A stretch of 62,078 bases of DNA from Pseudomonas sp. GM78 (GTDB lineage Bacteria > Pseudomonadota > Gammaproteobacteria > Pseudomonadales > Pseudomonadaceae): the NCBI RefSeq assembly GCF_000282475.1, contig NZ_AKJF01000058.1:1-62078 (forward strand). The letters run 5' to 3'. Shown here piece by piece: positions 1 through 7,904 of the stretch (position 1 is the stretch's first letter; the number at the start of each line of letters is the position of its first letter). The position numbers and the translations under genes were made by a program. The notes under the pieces were generated by a model that was given only the letters and a program-made list of their open reading frames with translations, was not told where the DNA came from and ran no database searches.

Positions 1-418
1 TCGGCTGCCACTGCAACCCGCCGTTCCAGTGCCTGAGCATGGTGAACAACGGGAAGCCGCTGCTGAGGTCCTGATGAACCCGCTCGGTGCACCACACCTC
101 ATGGGGGCAGCCTTCACGCAGGCTCAGCAGACCGGTGCAGTGATCGATCTGGCTGTCCAGCAGCACCACGCCGGCGATGGCGCTGTCACGCAAGCGGCGC
201 GCCGGTTGCAGTGGCGCAAAACCCTCGAGTTGCGCGCGGATGTCGGGTGAAGCATTGCACAGCACCCAGTCCACACCGTTGTCGCTCAGGGCAATCGAGG
301 ACTGCGTGCGACGCCGGGACCGCAGACTGCCATTGCGCACACCGGCGCACTGGCGGCAGTTGCAGTTCCACTGCGGGAAACCACCGCCAGCGGCGGAACC
401 GAGAACGCGGATGTGCAT
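1..418 (-). CDS. pqqB: PqqB, PQQ biosynthesis protein (5' part only, cut by window edge)
   Basis: The reverse strand reads from ATG at 418 without a stop to the window edge (139 codons). The N-terminus contains [13 protein letters not shown], followed by TQSSIALSD and [11 protein letters not shown], which are hallmarks of PqqB, a metallo-beta-lactamase-fold enzyme of pyrroloquinoline quinone biosynthesis. In the family it is thought to hydroxylate the PqqA-derived intermediate. It lies directly downstream of pqqA, as in other Pseudomonas pqq operons, and supplies the cofactor for the two quinoprotein dehydrogenases of this window. The C-terminal half and the rest of the operon lie outside the window. 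Confidence 0.95.
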   Translation of the reverse strand, partial: MHIRVLGSAAGGGFPQWNCNCRQCAGVRNGSLRSRRRTQSSIALSDNGVDWVLCNASPDIRAQLEGFAPLQPARRLRDSAIAGVVLLDSQIDHCTGLLSLREGCPHEVWCTERVHQDLSSGFPLFTMLRHWNGGLQWQP

Positions 419-440
419 GGGCAATGCTCCAGAAGGCAGG

Positions 441-466
441 CCCGGCCAACGCAACGGCTGGCCGGG
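441..466 (-). promoter_or_regulatory. pqqA-pqqB intergenic hairpin
   Basis: CCCGGCCA (441-448) pairs perfectly with TGGCCGGG (459-466) around a 10-nt loop, between the stop of pqqA and the start of pqqB. There is no U-tract after the stem on the transcribed strand. It is therefore more likely an mRNA-stabilising or attenuating hairpin that keeps pqqA message in excess over pqqB than a full terminator. That role is inferred from its position. Confidence 0.6.
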
Positions 467-473
467 CGGACAA

Positions 474-545
474 TCAACGGTTGGCGAAATACATCGTCAC
501 TTCGAAGCCAATGCGCAGATCGGTAAACGCGGGTTTAGTCCACAT
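474..545 (-). CDS. pqqA: PqqA, PQQ precursor peptide
   Basis: This is a 23-codon ORF (ATG at 545, stop at 474-476). The peptide starts [19 protein letters not shown] and ends FANR, the canonical PqqA sequence. Glu15 and Tyr19 are the residues cross-linked by PqqE and excised to build PQQ. It stands 55 nt upstream of pqqB with a GC-rich hairpin between them. PQQ made from this peptide is the cofactor of PedE and PedH encoded nearby. Confidence 0.97.
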   Translation of the reverse strand: MWTKPAFTDLRIGFEVTMYFANR

Positions 546-676
546 GGGTCATTCCTCTTCTTGTGCCGGGCGATTCCGGTAGCACCATTAATGCACGGTG
601 CGCCGGGCGCCCGAATGCTACTTTCGAAGGAGGTTTGGGGGTGCATTGGTAGGGGGTGCTGACACACAAAAACAAT

Positions 677-764
677 GTAGGAGTGAGCCTGCTCGCGATG
701 AGGTCTGGACATTCAACGTTGATGTTGAATGTCGGACCGCTATCGCGAGCAGGCTCACTCCTAC
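677..764. repeat. REPIN (inverted REP pair), GTAGGAG type
   Basis: A perfect 23-bp inverted repeat (GTAGGAGTGAGCCTGCTCGCGAT at 677-699 and its complement at 742-764) encloses a second inverted repeat (GACATTCAAC/GTTGAATGTC). This is the two-REP arrangement typical of Pseudomonas REPINs. It lies between the pqqA promoter region and the 3' end of exaC. Confidence 0.85.
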
Positions 765-790
765 AGGGGGTTGTGGTGTTTTTGAAAGGG

Positions 791-2311
791 TTAGAAGAAT
801 CCGAGAGGATTAATGTCGTAGCTCACCAGCAGGTTCTTGGTCTGCTGATAATGGTCGAGCATCATCTTGTGGTTCTCCCGGCCGACGCCGGATTTCTTGT
901 AGCCACCAAACGCCGCATGCGCCGGGTACAGGTGGTAGCAGTTGGTCCACACGCGACCGGCCTTGATCGCCCGGCCCATGCGGTAGGCGCGGTTGATGTC
1001 GCGGGTCCAGAGGCCGGCGCCGAGGCCGAACTCGCTATCGTTGGCGATGGCCAGCGCTTCGGCTTCATCCTTGAAAGTGGTGACGCCCACCACCGGGCCG
1101 AAGATCTCTTCCTGGAACACGCGCATTTTGTTGTGGCCCTTGAGCAGCGTCGGCTGGATGTAATAGCCGCTGGACAGGTCGCCTTCCAGGCGTTCGGCCG
1201 CGCCGCCGGTGAGCAGCTCGGCGCCCTCCTCCTGGGCGATGGTCAGGTACGAAAGAATCTTGTCGTACTGCTGTTCCGATGCCTGGGCGCCGACCATGGT
1301 TTCGGTGTCCAGCGGGTTGCCGCGCTTGATCTTGACGATCTTCTTCATGACTTCGGCCATGAAAGGCTCGTAGATCGACTCCTGCACCAATGCCCGGGAC
1401 GGACAGGTGCACACTTCACCCTGGTTGAAGAACGCCAGCACCAGGCCTTCGGCGGCTTTTTCGATGAACGCAGGCTCGGCGTTCATGATGTCTTCGAAGA
1501 AGATGTTCGGCGACTTGCCGCCCAGTTCGACAGTGCTCGGAATGATGTTCTCGGCGGCGCAATGCATGATGTGCGCACCCACCGGGGTCGAGCCGGTGAA
1601 GGCGATCTTGGCGATGCGCTTGCTGGTGGCCAAAGCCTCGCCTGCTTCGCGACCGAAGCCCTGGACGATGTTCAGTACACCCGCCGGCAGCAAGTCGCCG
1701 ATCAGTTCGGCGAAGACCATGATCGACAGCGGCGTTTGCTCGGCGGGCTTGAGCACGATGCAGTTACCGGCGGCGAGCGCCGGCGCGAGTTTCCAGGCGG
1801 CCATCAGCAGCGGGAAGTTCCACGGAATGATCTGCCCGACCACGCCCAGGGGTTCGTGGAAGTGATAGGCGGTGGTCAGCTCGTTGATCTCGGCGGCGCC
1901 GCCTTCCTGGGCGCGGATGCAGCCGGCGAAGTAACGGAAATGGTCGGCTGCCAGTGGCACGTCGGCGTTGAGGGTTTCACGCACCGCCTTGCCGTTGTCC
2001 CAGGTTTCGGTGACGGCGAGGATTTCCAGGTTCTGCTCGATGCGATCGGCGATTTTCAGCAACACCAGTGAGCGGTCCTGGGCCGAGGTCTTGCCCCAGG
2101 CCTCAGCGGCGGCATGGGCGGCGTCGAGGGCCTTGTCGATGTCGGCGGCGCTGGAGCGCGGGAATTCGGCGATCACTTCGCCGTTGACCGGCGAGGTGTT
2201 GGTGAAGTACTCGCCATTGACCGGCGCGACGAATTCGCCGCCGATGAAGTTGCCGTAGCGTGGCTTGAACGTCACGACGGCGCCAGGTGTTCCGGGTTGG
2301 GCGTAGATCAT
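791..2311 (-). CDS. exaC: NAD-dependent aldehyde dehydrogenase (ExaC/PedI type)
   Basis: This 506-residue aldehyde dehydrogenase oxidises the aldehyde made by the quinoprotein alcohol dehydrogenases (acetaldehyde in the family prototype). Visible motifs are IIPWNFPL near residue 165, the catalytic Glu motif VELGGKSPN near 265, the catalytic cysteine in NQGEVCTC near 303, and the late [12 protein letters not shown]. The start at 2311 gives [10 protein letters not shown], matching the usual ExaC length; a longer frame reaches 2389 but has no support. It lies downstream of pedH on the same strand with a REPIN between, so it may be transcribed separately. The protein is cytoplasmic, with no signal peptide. 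Confidence 0.93.
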   Translation of the reverse strand: MIYAQPGTPGAVVTFKPRYGNFIGGEFVAPVNGEYFTNTSPVNGEVIAEFPRSSAADIDKALDAAHAAAEAWGKTSAQDRSLVLLKIADRIEQNLEILAVTETWDNGKAVRETLNADVPLAADHFRYFAGCIRAQEGGAAEINELTTAYHFHEPLGVVGQIIPWNFPLLMAAWKLAPALAAGNCIVLKPAEQTPLSIMVFAELIGDLLPAGVLNIVQGFGREAGEALATSKRIAKIAFTGSTPVGAHIMHCAAENIIPSTVELGGKSPNIFFEDIMNAEPAFIEKAAEGLVLAFFNQGEVCTCPSRALVQESIYEPFMAEVMKKIVKIKRGNPLDTETMVGAQASEQQYDKILSYLTIAQEEGAELLTGGAAERLEGDLSSGYYIQPTLLKGHNKMRVFQEEIFGPVVGVTTFKDEAEALAIANDSEFGLGAGLWTRDINRAYRMGRAIKAGRVWTNCYHLYPAHAAFGGYKKSGVGRENHKMMLDHYQQTKNLLVSYDINPLGFF

Positions 2312-2440
2312 GGTGGGCCTCTGTCTGGGTCGATGCCTGTACAGGCGATGAACCGATACTAGAGAGCCCCGCGCGCCAGACGAATGCATCGTTGGCAGGA
2401 GGGGCTCTCGTTATTTGGTAGTAGGTTTCACACGATTCCT

Positions 2441-2530
2441 TGTGGGAGCGGGCTTGCCCGCGATAGCGGACTTGCAGTCGACATAAGTGTTGAATGTGCT
2501 GGCCTCATCGCGGGCAAGCCCGCTCCCACA
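2441..2530. repeat. REPIN, GTGGGAG type
   Basis: TGTGGGAGCGGGCTTGCCCG at 2441 onwards is mirrored by CGGGCAAGCCCGCTCCCACA ending at 2530. It lies in the 239-nt gap between pedH and exaC and may serve as an mRNA 3' end or attenuator. Confidence 0.85.
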
Positions 2531-2550
2531 GGTTTGTGTTGAACAAAGGA

Positions 2551-4326
2551 TCAGTGCTTGGCCACCAGGTCTTTTGGCAGCTTGAAGGTCCAGAGCATCC
2601 CGCCCTGGTTGAAGTCCTTCACCCGCTTGGCCACTTCGCCGCCCCACAGCGGCACGGCGCCGCCCCAGCCGGAGAGCACCGAGACGTACTGTTCGCCGTC
2701 CATTTCCCAGGTCACGGGTGAGCCGAGCACGCCGGAGCCGGTCTGGAATTCCCAGACTTTCTCGCCGGTCTTCGCGTTGAATGCCTGCAGGAAACCCTCC
2801 GGCGTGCCGGTGAACACCAGGTTGCCCTTGGTGGTCAGCACACCGCCCCACAGCGGCGCGAAGTTCTTGTGGCGCCAGACTTCCTTGCCGGTTTTCGGAT
2901 CGATTGCCCGCAATACGCCGATGTAGTCTTCATTCAAGGGTTTGATGGTGAAGCCGGCGCCGAGGAATGCCGCGCCTTTCTTGTAGGCGATGCCTTCGTT
3001 CCAGATATCCATGCCCCATTCGTTGGACGGCACGTAGAACAACCCGGTGTCGCGGTTGTAGGCCATCGGCATCCAGTTTTTCGCGCCGAGGAATGCCGGT
3101 GCTACGAACACCGAGCTGCCTTTGGCTTCGGTACCCGGTGCGCCCGGCCGGCTGGCTTCGTTGTAGATCGGCCGGCCGGTTTTATCCAGGCCGGTGGCCC
3201 AGGTGATCTTGTCCACGAACGGAAAACCACGGATGAATTTGCCGTTGGTGCGATCGAGCACGTAGAAGAAACCGTTACGGTCAGCGGTGGCCGCCGCCTT
3301 GATTTCCTTGCCGCCCTCGGTGTAGTTGAACGACACCAGTTCGTTGACGCCGTCATAGTCCCAACCGTCGTGGGGCGTGCTCTGGAAGTGCCACTTGATG
3401 GTGCCGTCGTCCGGGTTGAGCGCCAGGCGCGACGACGAGTAGAGGTTGTCGCCAGGGCGCAGGTGCGAGTTCCAGGGTGCCGGGTTGCCGGTGCCAAACA
3501 GCAGCAGGTTGGTTTCCGGATCGTAATAACCACCGAGCCACGGTGCCGCGCCGCCGGTCTTCCACAGGTCGCCCGGCCAGCTCTTGCCTGCCTCGCCACC
3601 GGAAATGCCGTTTTCCACGGCTTTGCCGTCCTTGTAGACGTAACCCATATGGCCTTCGACCGTCGGCCGGGACCATAGCAACGTACCGTTTTTCGGGTCG
3701 TAGGCTTCGATCTTGCCCACCACCCCGAACTCGCCACCGGCTACGCCGGTAATCAGCTTGCCGTTGATCACCAGCGGCGCGGCGCTGATCGAGTAGCCTT
3801 CCTTGTGGTCGGCGACTTTCTTGCTCCAGACCACCTTGCCGGTGTCTTTGTTGAGCGCCACGAGCTTGGCGTCGAGGGTGCCGAAGATCACCAGGTCGCC
3901 GTACAGCGCGACACCACGGTTGATCACGTCGCAGCAGGGACGAATGTCATCCGGCAGGCGCGCGTCATATTGCCAGAGTTTCTTGCCGGTGCGTGCATCC
4001 ACGGCGAATACCCGTGAATAGGAACCGGTCATGTACATCACACCGTCCTTGACCATCGGCTGCGCTTGCTGGCCGCGCTGCTTTTCCCCGCCGAAGGAGA
4101 ATGCCCACGCCGGTCGCAGGTCCTTGACGTTGTCGACGTTGAGAATGTTCAGCGGGCTGTAGCGCTGTCCCTGCACACCCAAACCGTTGGTGACGATCTG
4201 TTCGGGGTTTTTCGGGTCCTGGAGAATGTCCTGGTCGGAAACCCCGGCCAATGCCTGACCGGACAACAGCATGGCACTGAGCAACAGGCTCAAGACGAAG
4301 GGCTGGCGACGTGCGGGTTGAGTCAT
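2551..4326 (-). CDS. pedH: Lanthanide-type PQQ-dependent alcohol dehydrogenase (PedH)
   Basis: This is a 591-residue periplasmic quinoprotein with a Sec signal peptide cleaved after SGQALA (about residue 27) and an eight-bladed propeller. The vicinal disulfide Cys131-Cys132 (RPCCDV) is present. The catalytic motif is [10 protein letters not shown]: Asp323 is the base, and the extra Asp325 two residues on is the signature of lanthanide-dependent XoxF/PedH enzymes. Tryptophan-docking repeats of the form AxDxxTGKxxW are clear. ATG at 4326 is preceded by AGAGGAAG and leaves the signal peptide intact; the longer frame to 4515 runs through the REPIN and is rejected. It oxidises primary alcohols, passing electrons to cytochrome c550. 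Confidence 0.93.
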   Translation of the reverse strand: MTQPARRQPFVLSLLLSAMLLSGQALAGVSDQDILQDPKNPEQIVTNGLGVQGQRYSPLNILNVDNVKDLRPAWAFSFGGEKQRGQQAQPMVKDGVMYMTGSYSRVFAVDARTGKKLWQYDARLPDDIRPCCDVINRGVALYGDLVIFGTLDAKLVALNKDTGKVVWSKKVADHKEGYSISAAPLVINGKLITGVAGGEFGVVGKIEAYDPKNGTLLWSRPTVEGHMGYVYKDGKAVENGISGGEAGKSWPGDLWKTGGAAPWLGGYYDPETNLLLFGTGNPAPWNSHLRPGDNLYSSSRLALNPDDGTIKWHFQSTPHDGWDYDGVNELVSFNYTEGGKEIKAAATADRNGFFYVLDRTNGKFIRGFPFVDKITWATGLDKTGRPIYNEASRPGAPGTEAKGSSVFVAPAFLGAKNWMPMAYNRDTGLFYVPSNEWGMDIWNEGIAYKKGAAFLGAGFTIKPLNEDYIGVLRAIDPKTGKEVWRHKNFAPLWGGVLTTKGNLVFTGTPEGFLQAFNAKTGEKVWEFQTGSGVLGSPVTWEMDGEQYVSVLSGWGGAVPLWGGEVAKRVKDFNQGGMLWTFKLPKDLVAKH

Positions 4327-4436
4327 GACGGCTTCCTCTGCAGTTTTTGTTATTTCCGGGAAATTTTCCCGGTGTGGTGCAGATTCTTGGGCGCCGCCGC
4401 CCGGACAACAATTGCCCGCAATGTGGAGATTTCTAG

Positions 4437-4446
4437 TTCCTTGGTA
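4437..4446. promoter_or_regulatory. TTCCTTGGTA element upstream of pedH
   Basis: This 10-bp sequence in the pedH upstream region matches the inverted repeat TACYTTGGTA seen before other genes of this locus (7758, 12771, 16699 and 22000). The half-site TTGGTA is intact and the left half is degenerate. It is a candidate site for a NarL-family regulator (PedR1 or PedR2). Confidence 0.4.
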
Positions 4447-4478
4447 CAGGTTCGGTAGTGATGGACAACACTGCCCCC

Positions 4479-4568
4479 TGTGGGAGCGGGCTTGCCCGCG
4501 ATGGCGGCTGCACATTCAACACATTTGTCGACTGATAGTTCGCTATCGCGGGCAAGCCCGCTCCCACA
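4479..4568. repeat. REPIN, GTGGGAG type
   Basis: TGTGGGAGCGGGCTTGCCCG (4479 onwards) and its complement ending at 4568 form an inverted pair. It lies between the pedH promoter region and the 3' end of the downstream-facing metallohydrolase gene. Confidence 0.85.
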
Positions 4569-4583
4569 GGGTATCGGTATGTT

Positions 4584-5522
4584 TCAATGAATGGCGCCAG
4601 TGTCGACACGCGTCATCTGCGCACGCTCATACCGCGGGTACAAATGACTGACGCTGCGAATCAGCTCATAGCGGCTCAGGCTGACCCCGGCGAATCGTTC
4701 GGGAATGGGGCTGCGGATCATCTCGGCCATGTCGTTGCCATGGGCCGCGCCCTCGCGCATCAGTTGATCGAGCCAGCCCAGGTAATCGCGCATCTGCACG
4801 AAGGGTTGCGGATCGCTGGCGACCGGTCCGTGGCCAGGCACGATCTGCCTCCAGGGCAACCCCTGCAAGGTCGCGATATCGGCCAGCCACACCGAGAGCC
4901 CCGGACTGTTGGGCGTGGTCAGTGCTCGCTGATAAAACACCAGGTCCCCGGCAAACAGCACGCCGGTTCGCTGGTCGAGAATAGCCAGATCCGCGCCCGT
5001 ATGCCCACCCAGGCTCAGCAAGCGCAAATCGTGGTTCCCAAAACTTTCCACACCGGGCGTCAGCGTCCGGGTCGGCAACAGCACTTCGGTGCCGCGCATC
5101 CAGTCGCCCACCAGCCGATACATGTTCTCGGCCATGGCATCGCCCTGCTTTTGCAAGAGCTCGCTGGTGCCGGCCAAGGCGCCAATCGGCACGTCGGCAA
5201 ACGCCTGGTTGCCCAGCACATGGTCGGGGTGATGATGGGTCAACAGGACCTGGATCACCGGCTTGTCGGTGGTCGCCGCAATGGCCCGGCGCATGGCCTC
5301 GCCATAACGTTTGGACGGTCCGGTATCGATCACCACCACGCCACGCTCGGTGACGATGAACGCCGTGTTGACGATGTTACCGCCATTGTCCTTGGCGAAA
5401 TTGTCGGTGCTGCCTTCCAGCAACCAGGTGTCTTCGGCGATCTGCCGGGGCTTGAGCGAATAGTCGAGATCGGCCATGGCTGGCAGGCCCAGGCCGATGA
5501 ACAACAGCAGCATCCAGCGCAT
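4584..5522 (-). CDS. Quinoprotein-associated periplasmic zinc metallohydrolase
   Basis: This is a 312-residue metallo-beta-lactamase-fold protein with an N-terminal signal sequence (MRWMLLLFIGLGLPAMA). The metal-binding motif THHHPDH is near residue 100, followed by GGHTGAD, FAGDLVF and PGHGP. Proteins of this type sit beside PQQ alcohol dehydrogenases in many bacteria as quinoprotein relay metallohydrolases; their exact substrate is not established. The start at 5522 is chosen because it begins the signal peptide; the longer frame to 5885 overlaps the SoxYZ-like gene. It is the last gene of a minus-strand run that starts with the cytochrome gene. Confidence 0.82.
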   Translation of the reverse strand: MRWMLLLFIGLGLPAMADLDYSLKPRQIAEDTWLLEGSTDNFAKDNGGNIVNTAFIVTERGVVVIDTGPSKRYGEAMRRAIAATTDKPVIQVLLTHHHPDHVLGNQAFADVPIGALAGTSELLQKQGDAMAENMYRLVGDWMRGTEVLLPTRTLTPGVESFGNHDLRLLSLGGHTGADLAILDQRTGVLFAGDLVFYQRALTTPNSPGLSVWLADIATLQGLPWRQIVPGHGPVASDPQPFVQMRDYLGWLDQLMREGAAHGNDMAEMIRSPIPERFAGVSLSRYELIRSVSHLYPRYERAQMTRVDTGAIH

Positions 5523-5538
5523 GACAGGCTCCTTGCAT

Positions 5539-6300
5539 TCAGGGGATCGACGCATCGAATTGATTGCCGCTGTTATCGCGCAGCAACAGGCGCGTCTGCC
5601 CTGCCCCTTCGAGATCAAAGGCCAGGCTGGGGTTTTCGCTGACGGCGGGGAACAGTTCGAGGCGCGCCAGCAATTGATCGCGCTGATCGCGCAGCTCGGC
5701 ATGGTTGAGGAAAAATTCCGGGATGCCACTGACCATGCCGTTGTCCATCGGATGCGCCACCTGCAAGCGCAGACGATTGAAGTCCTGGCGCGGATAGCGA
5801 CCGCCCAGTACTTCGCCGATGTGCTCTTCCCAACCCTGTTGAGTACGTACCACGCTCGGCGCAGTGCACCCGCCACCCGCCGCATCGATCAGGGTCGAAC
5901 CGACATGCCACACGCCGTCACGGGTCAGCACCGCCGCGCGCAAGGGCGTGGCCTGTTCGACACGGATGCGGATCGACAGCCACGGCAACACACCGGCCAG
6001 CGGTTCGAAATCGACGATTTTCGGCAAGGGATTGAGTTCCGCCCAGGCGAGGATTTTCACCACCTCGCCCTTGAATGCCCGGGCGTCGATTTCAATCGGC
6101 ACCTGTCGGGCATCTTCGGCGAACGGCGGCGCCAGCAGCTTGACCCGCTCGTCGAACACGAAGGGTGCATCGCCGAGCATTTGCTTGTGATAGAAGCCCC
6201 ACATCACCGACGGCACCGGGTCTTTGCCGGGATCGACAGCGGCAGCATTGGCCGCCAGGCTCAAACAGCAGGCCAACAGACAACTCCTTTGCCAATTCAT
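5539..6300 (-). CDS. Quinoprotein dehydrogenase-associated SoxYZ-like carrier
   Basis: This is a 253-residue secreted protein (signal peptide to about SLAANAAA). The N-terminal SoxY-like half carries a Gly-rich cysteine segment (AGGGCTAPS, near residue 145) that resembles the SoxY swinging-arm cysteine. The C-terminal part resembles SoxZ. In the family such fused carriers accompany PQQ dehydrogenases; what they carry is not known. It sits between the metallohydrolase and the substrate-binding protein gene with gaps of under 20 nt, so co-transcription is likely. Confidence 0.82.
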   Translation of the reverse strand: MNWQRSCLLACCLSLAANAAAVDPGKDPVPSVMWGFYHKQMLGDAPFVFDERVKLLAPPFAEDARQVPIEIDARAFKGEVVKILAWAELNPLPKIVDFEPLAGVLPWLSIRIRVEQATPLRAAVLTRDGVWHVGSTLIDAAGGGCTAPSVVRTQQGWEEHIGEVLGGRYPRQDFNRLRLQVAHPMDNGMVSGIPEFFLNHAELRDQRDQLLARLELFPAVSENPSLAFDLEGAGQTRLLLRDNSGNQFDASIP

Positions 6301-6309
6301 CGCCTGCTC

Positions 6310-7185
6310 CTATTGGTACATTTCGGGCACGTCGTAGCGCAGGCCGTAATGGCCGTAGATGGTGTTCACCGAGCCCTCGCGGATCAGGCTTTCCAGCGCC
6401 TCCTCCACGGCATAGGCCAGTTGCCGGTTGCTTTCGTGCACCGCCATGCCGATCTCCCAGAGCTGCTTGCCCATGTTCGGATACGCATTCTCTGCCAGGG
6501 CGAGTTGCGGGTCGGCGGCTTCATGCACTTGCCAGTCGATCTCGCCGCGCATCGCCATGACCGCGTCAACCTCGCCGGCCTTCATCGCGGCAAACGCCTG
6601 GGGCACACCCGGATAGTGGCGGGTCTTGCCGGCGAGCATGCCGTTGAACACCGAGGTCAGGTAGAACGACGGCACGCTGTCAACCTCGACGCCGATCGGG
6701 TGCTGCTCGAACACCGCGACGCTGGCGACCTTGTCCAGTCGGCGCTGGTCGTAGGCGACTTGCCATTGCTCATTCTGGTAGGGGCCGAACATCACTACAT
6801 GGCCGTTTTCCATCTCGCCGAACTCGTTGCGTTTCTGTGCGTAATCCTTGTCGTAAGGCACCCGCATCATCAGGTCGGCCAGTTGCTGATTGTGCAGTGG
6901 GCTGGCACGCCAGATGTAATCGCGCAGGTCGTCGTCGAGCTTCTCACCAGCGGGTGCCCAGATCAGCGTCAGGCGCACGCCCAGTGCCTTGGCCAACGCC
7001 TGGGCCAGTTCCACGTCAACGCCTCGGGGCTGCCCGGCCTGCTCGAAACTGTAGGGAGCGAAGTCCTTGTAGACCGCCACCTTCAACTCCCCGGCTGCGA
7101 TCATTTCGTCATAGTTGCGAACCTGCGCCTGCACCGACTGGCAGCACAGCCACACAGCACTGATCAACACCGCGAGCAGGCGCAT
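6310..7185 (-). CDS. Periplasmic substrate-binding-like protein of the quinoprotein locus (PedG-like)
   Basis: This 291-residue protein has a signal peptide (MRLLAVLISAVWLCCQSVQA) and the fold of family 3 solute-binding proteins: ELKVAVYKDFAPYSFE, then RGVDVELAQALAKALG. Family members beside PQQ dehydrogenases (MoxJ/PedG type) are thought to help maturation or electron transfer rather than import, since no cognate importer is adjacent. It is separated by 3 nt from the cytochrome gene and by 9 nt from the SoxYZ-like gene. Confidence 0.82.
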   Translation of the reverse strand: MRLLAVLISAVWLCCQSVQAQVRNYDEMIAAGELKVAVYKDFAPYSFEQAGQPRGVDVELAQALAKALGVRLTLIWAPAGEKLDDDLRDYIWRASPLHNQQLADLMMRVPYDKDYAQKRNEFGEMENGHVVMFGPYQNEQWQVAYDQRRLDKVASVAVFEQHPIGVEVDSVPSFYLTSVFNGMLAGKTRHYPGVPQAFAAMKAGEVDAVMAMRGEIDWQVHEAADPQLALAENAYPNMGKQLWEIGMAVHESNRQLAYAVEEALESLIREGSVNTIYGHYGLRYDVPEMYQ

Positions 7186-7188
7186 GGG

Positions 7189-7650
7189 TCACTCCTCGAC
7201 GTGGACGCTGTCCAGGTAGGTGCGCACCGCCCACAAGGCTTCCTGACTCAGGTAGTCGGCCATCTTCGGCATGTACACCCGGCCGTCACGCACCGCGCCA
7301 TTGCGCACTCGCTCCACGAACCATTCATCACCCGACTCACCGACATCGAGCATGCGCAAATCCGGGGCGATACCACCGGACTTGGCTTCCAGGCCATGGC
7401 AGGCCGCGCAGTTCTGGTTGTAGGCCGACGCGCCGATCTCCACCGCTTTGTCGTGCTCCGGGGCGGTGCGATAGGGGTTCACGGCGGCCCAGCCGTCGGC
7501 GTCGAGTTGCACGCCGACCTCCTTGATCGGGGTCAGGCCCTGGGTGGCGACGGCCTGCGGCACCACATTGCCGTGGGCCCAGGCGGAACCCGCACTGATA
7601 AGACCGGCCAACAGCCCGGTCACGAGCAAGGCGTTGCGTTTTGTTGTCAT
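7189..7650 (-). CDS. pedF: Cytochrome c550, electron acceptor of the quinoprotein alcohol dehydrogenase
   Basis: This is a 153-residue periplasmic mono-haem cytochrome c. The signal peptide ends near SAWA (residue 25), the haem-binding CAACH is at residues 81-85, and the likely axial methionine is in VYMPKMADY. It accepts electrons from PedE or PedH and passes them towards the terminal oxidase. It is divergent from pedE across a 254-nt region that carries a TTGGTA inverted-repeat element. It heads the minus-strand run cytochrome, binding protein, SoxYZ-like, metallohydrolase. Confidence 0.92.
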   Translation of the reverse strand: MTTKRNALLVTGLLAGLISAGSAWAHGNVVPQAVATQGLTPIKEVGVQLDADGWAAVNPYRTAPEHDKAVEIGASAYNQNCAACHGLEAKSGGIAPDLRMLDVGESGDEWFVERVRNGAVRDGRVYMPKMADYLSQEALWAVRTYLDSVHVEE

Positions 7651-7757
7651 TGTTATGCCCTCAGGATTGCACGCAAAACCTCTTGGCAGAGGCTATGGCA
7701 GCCATCTTAGAAACCCCTGCGCTGCGGCCCCATGCTGCTTTGGTGGCCGGCGTCTAA

Positions 7758-7767
7758 TCCCTTGGTA
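7758..7767. promoter_or_regulatory. TCCCTTGGTA element in the pedE-pedF divergent promoter
   Basis: The element sits between pedF and pedE with further TTGGNR-like half-sites at 7739-7744 and 7775-7780. It matches the shared TACYTTGGTA inverted repeat at 9 of 10 positions if the first base pair is relaxed. It is a candidate binding site for PedR1 or PedR2. Confidence 0.45.
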
Positions 7768-7904
7768 GTAAGGCCTTGGATGGACTGCCAAATCAGGTGG
7801 CCCATGGGAATTTTTCCCGGCAACGGCGGGACATTTTCCGTATCCGCCAGTCGCCTCGGCGCCCCACCCTGTGCAGGTCAAAACCTCCACTGGGAACTGC
7901 AACC

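Noticed and set aside
177-582. Small plus-strand ORFs at the left edge
   Set aside because: They are antisense to pqqB and pqqA, whose conserved protein sequences are unmistakable on the minus strand.
677-764. CRISPR-like or tRNA-like palindromic arrays
   Set aside because: The palindromes are isolated pairs scattered between genes, lack regular spacers and match the known REP consensus of Pseudomonas.
5476-7710. A 744-codon plus-strand frame across the SoxYZ-like, substrate-binding and cytochrome genes
   Set aside because: It is antisense to three genes with signal peptides and motifs (CAACH, GGGC, ELKVAVYKDFAP). The translation is rich in His, Gln and Arg with no fold.
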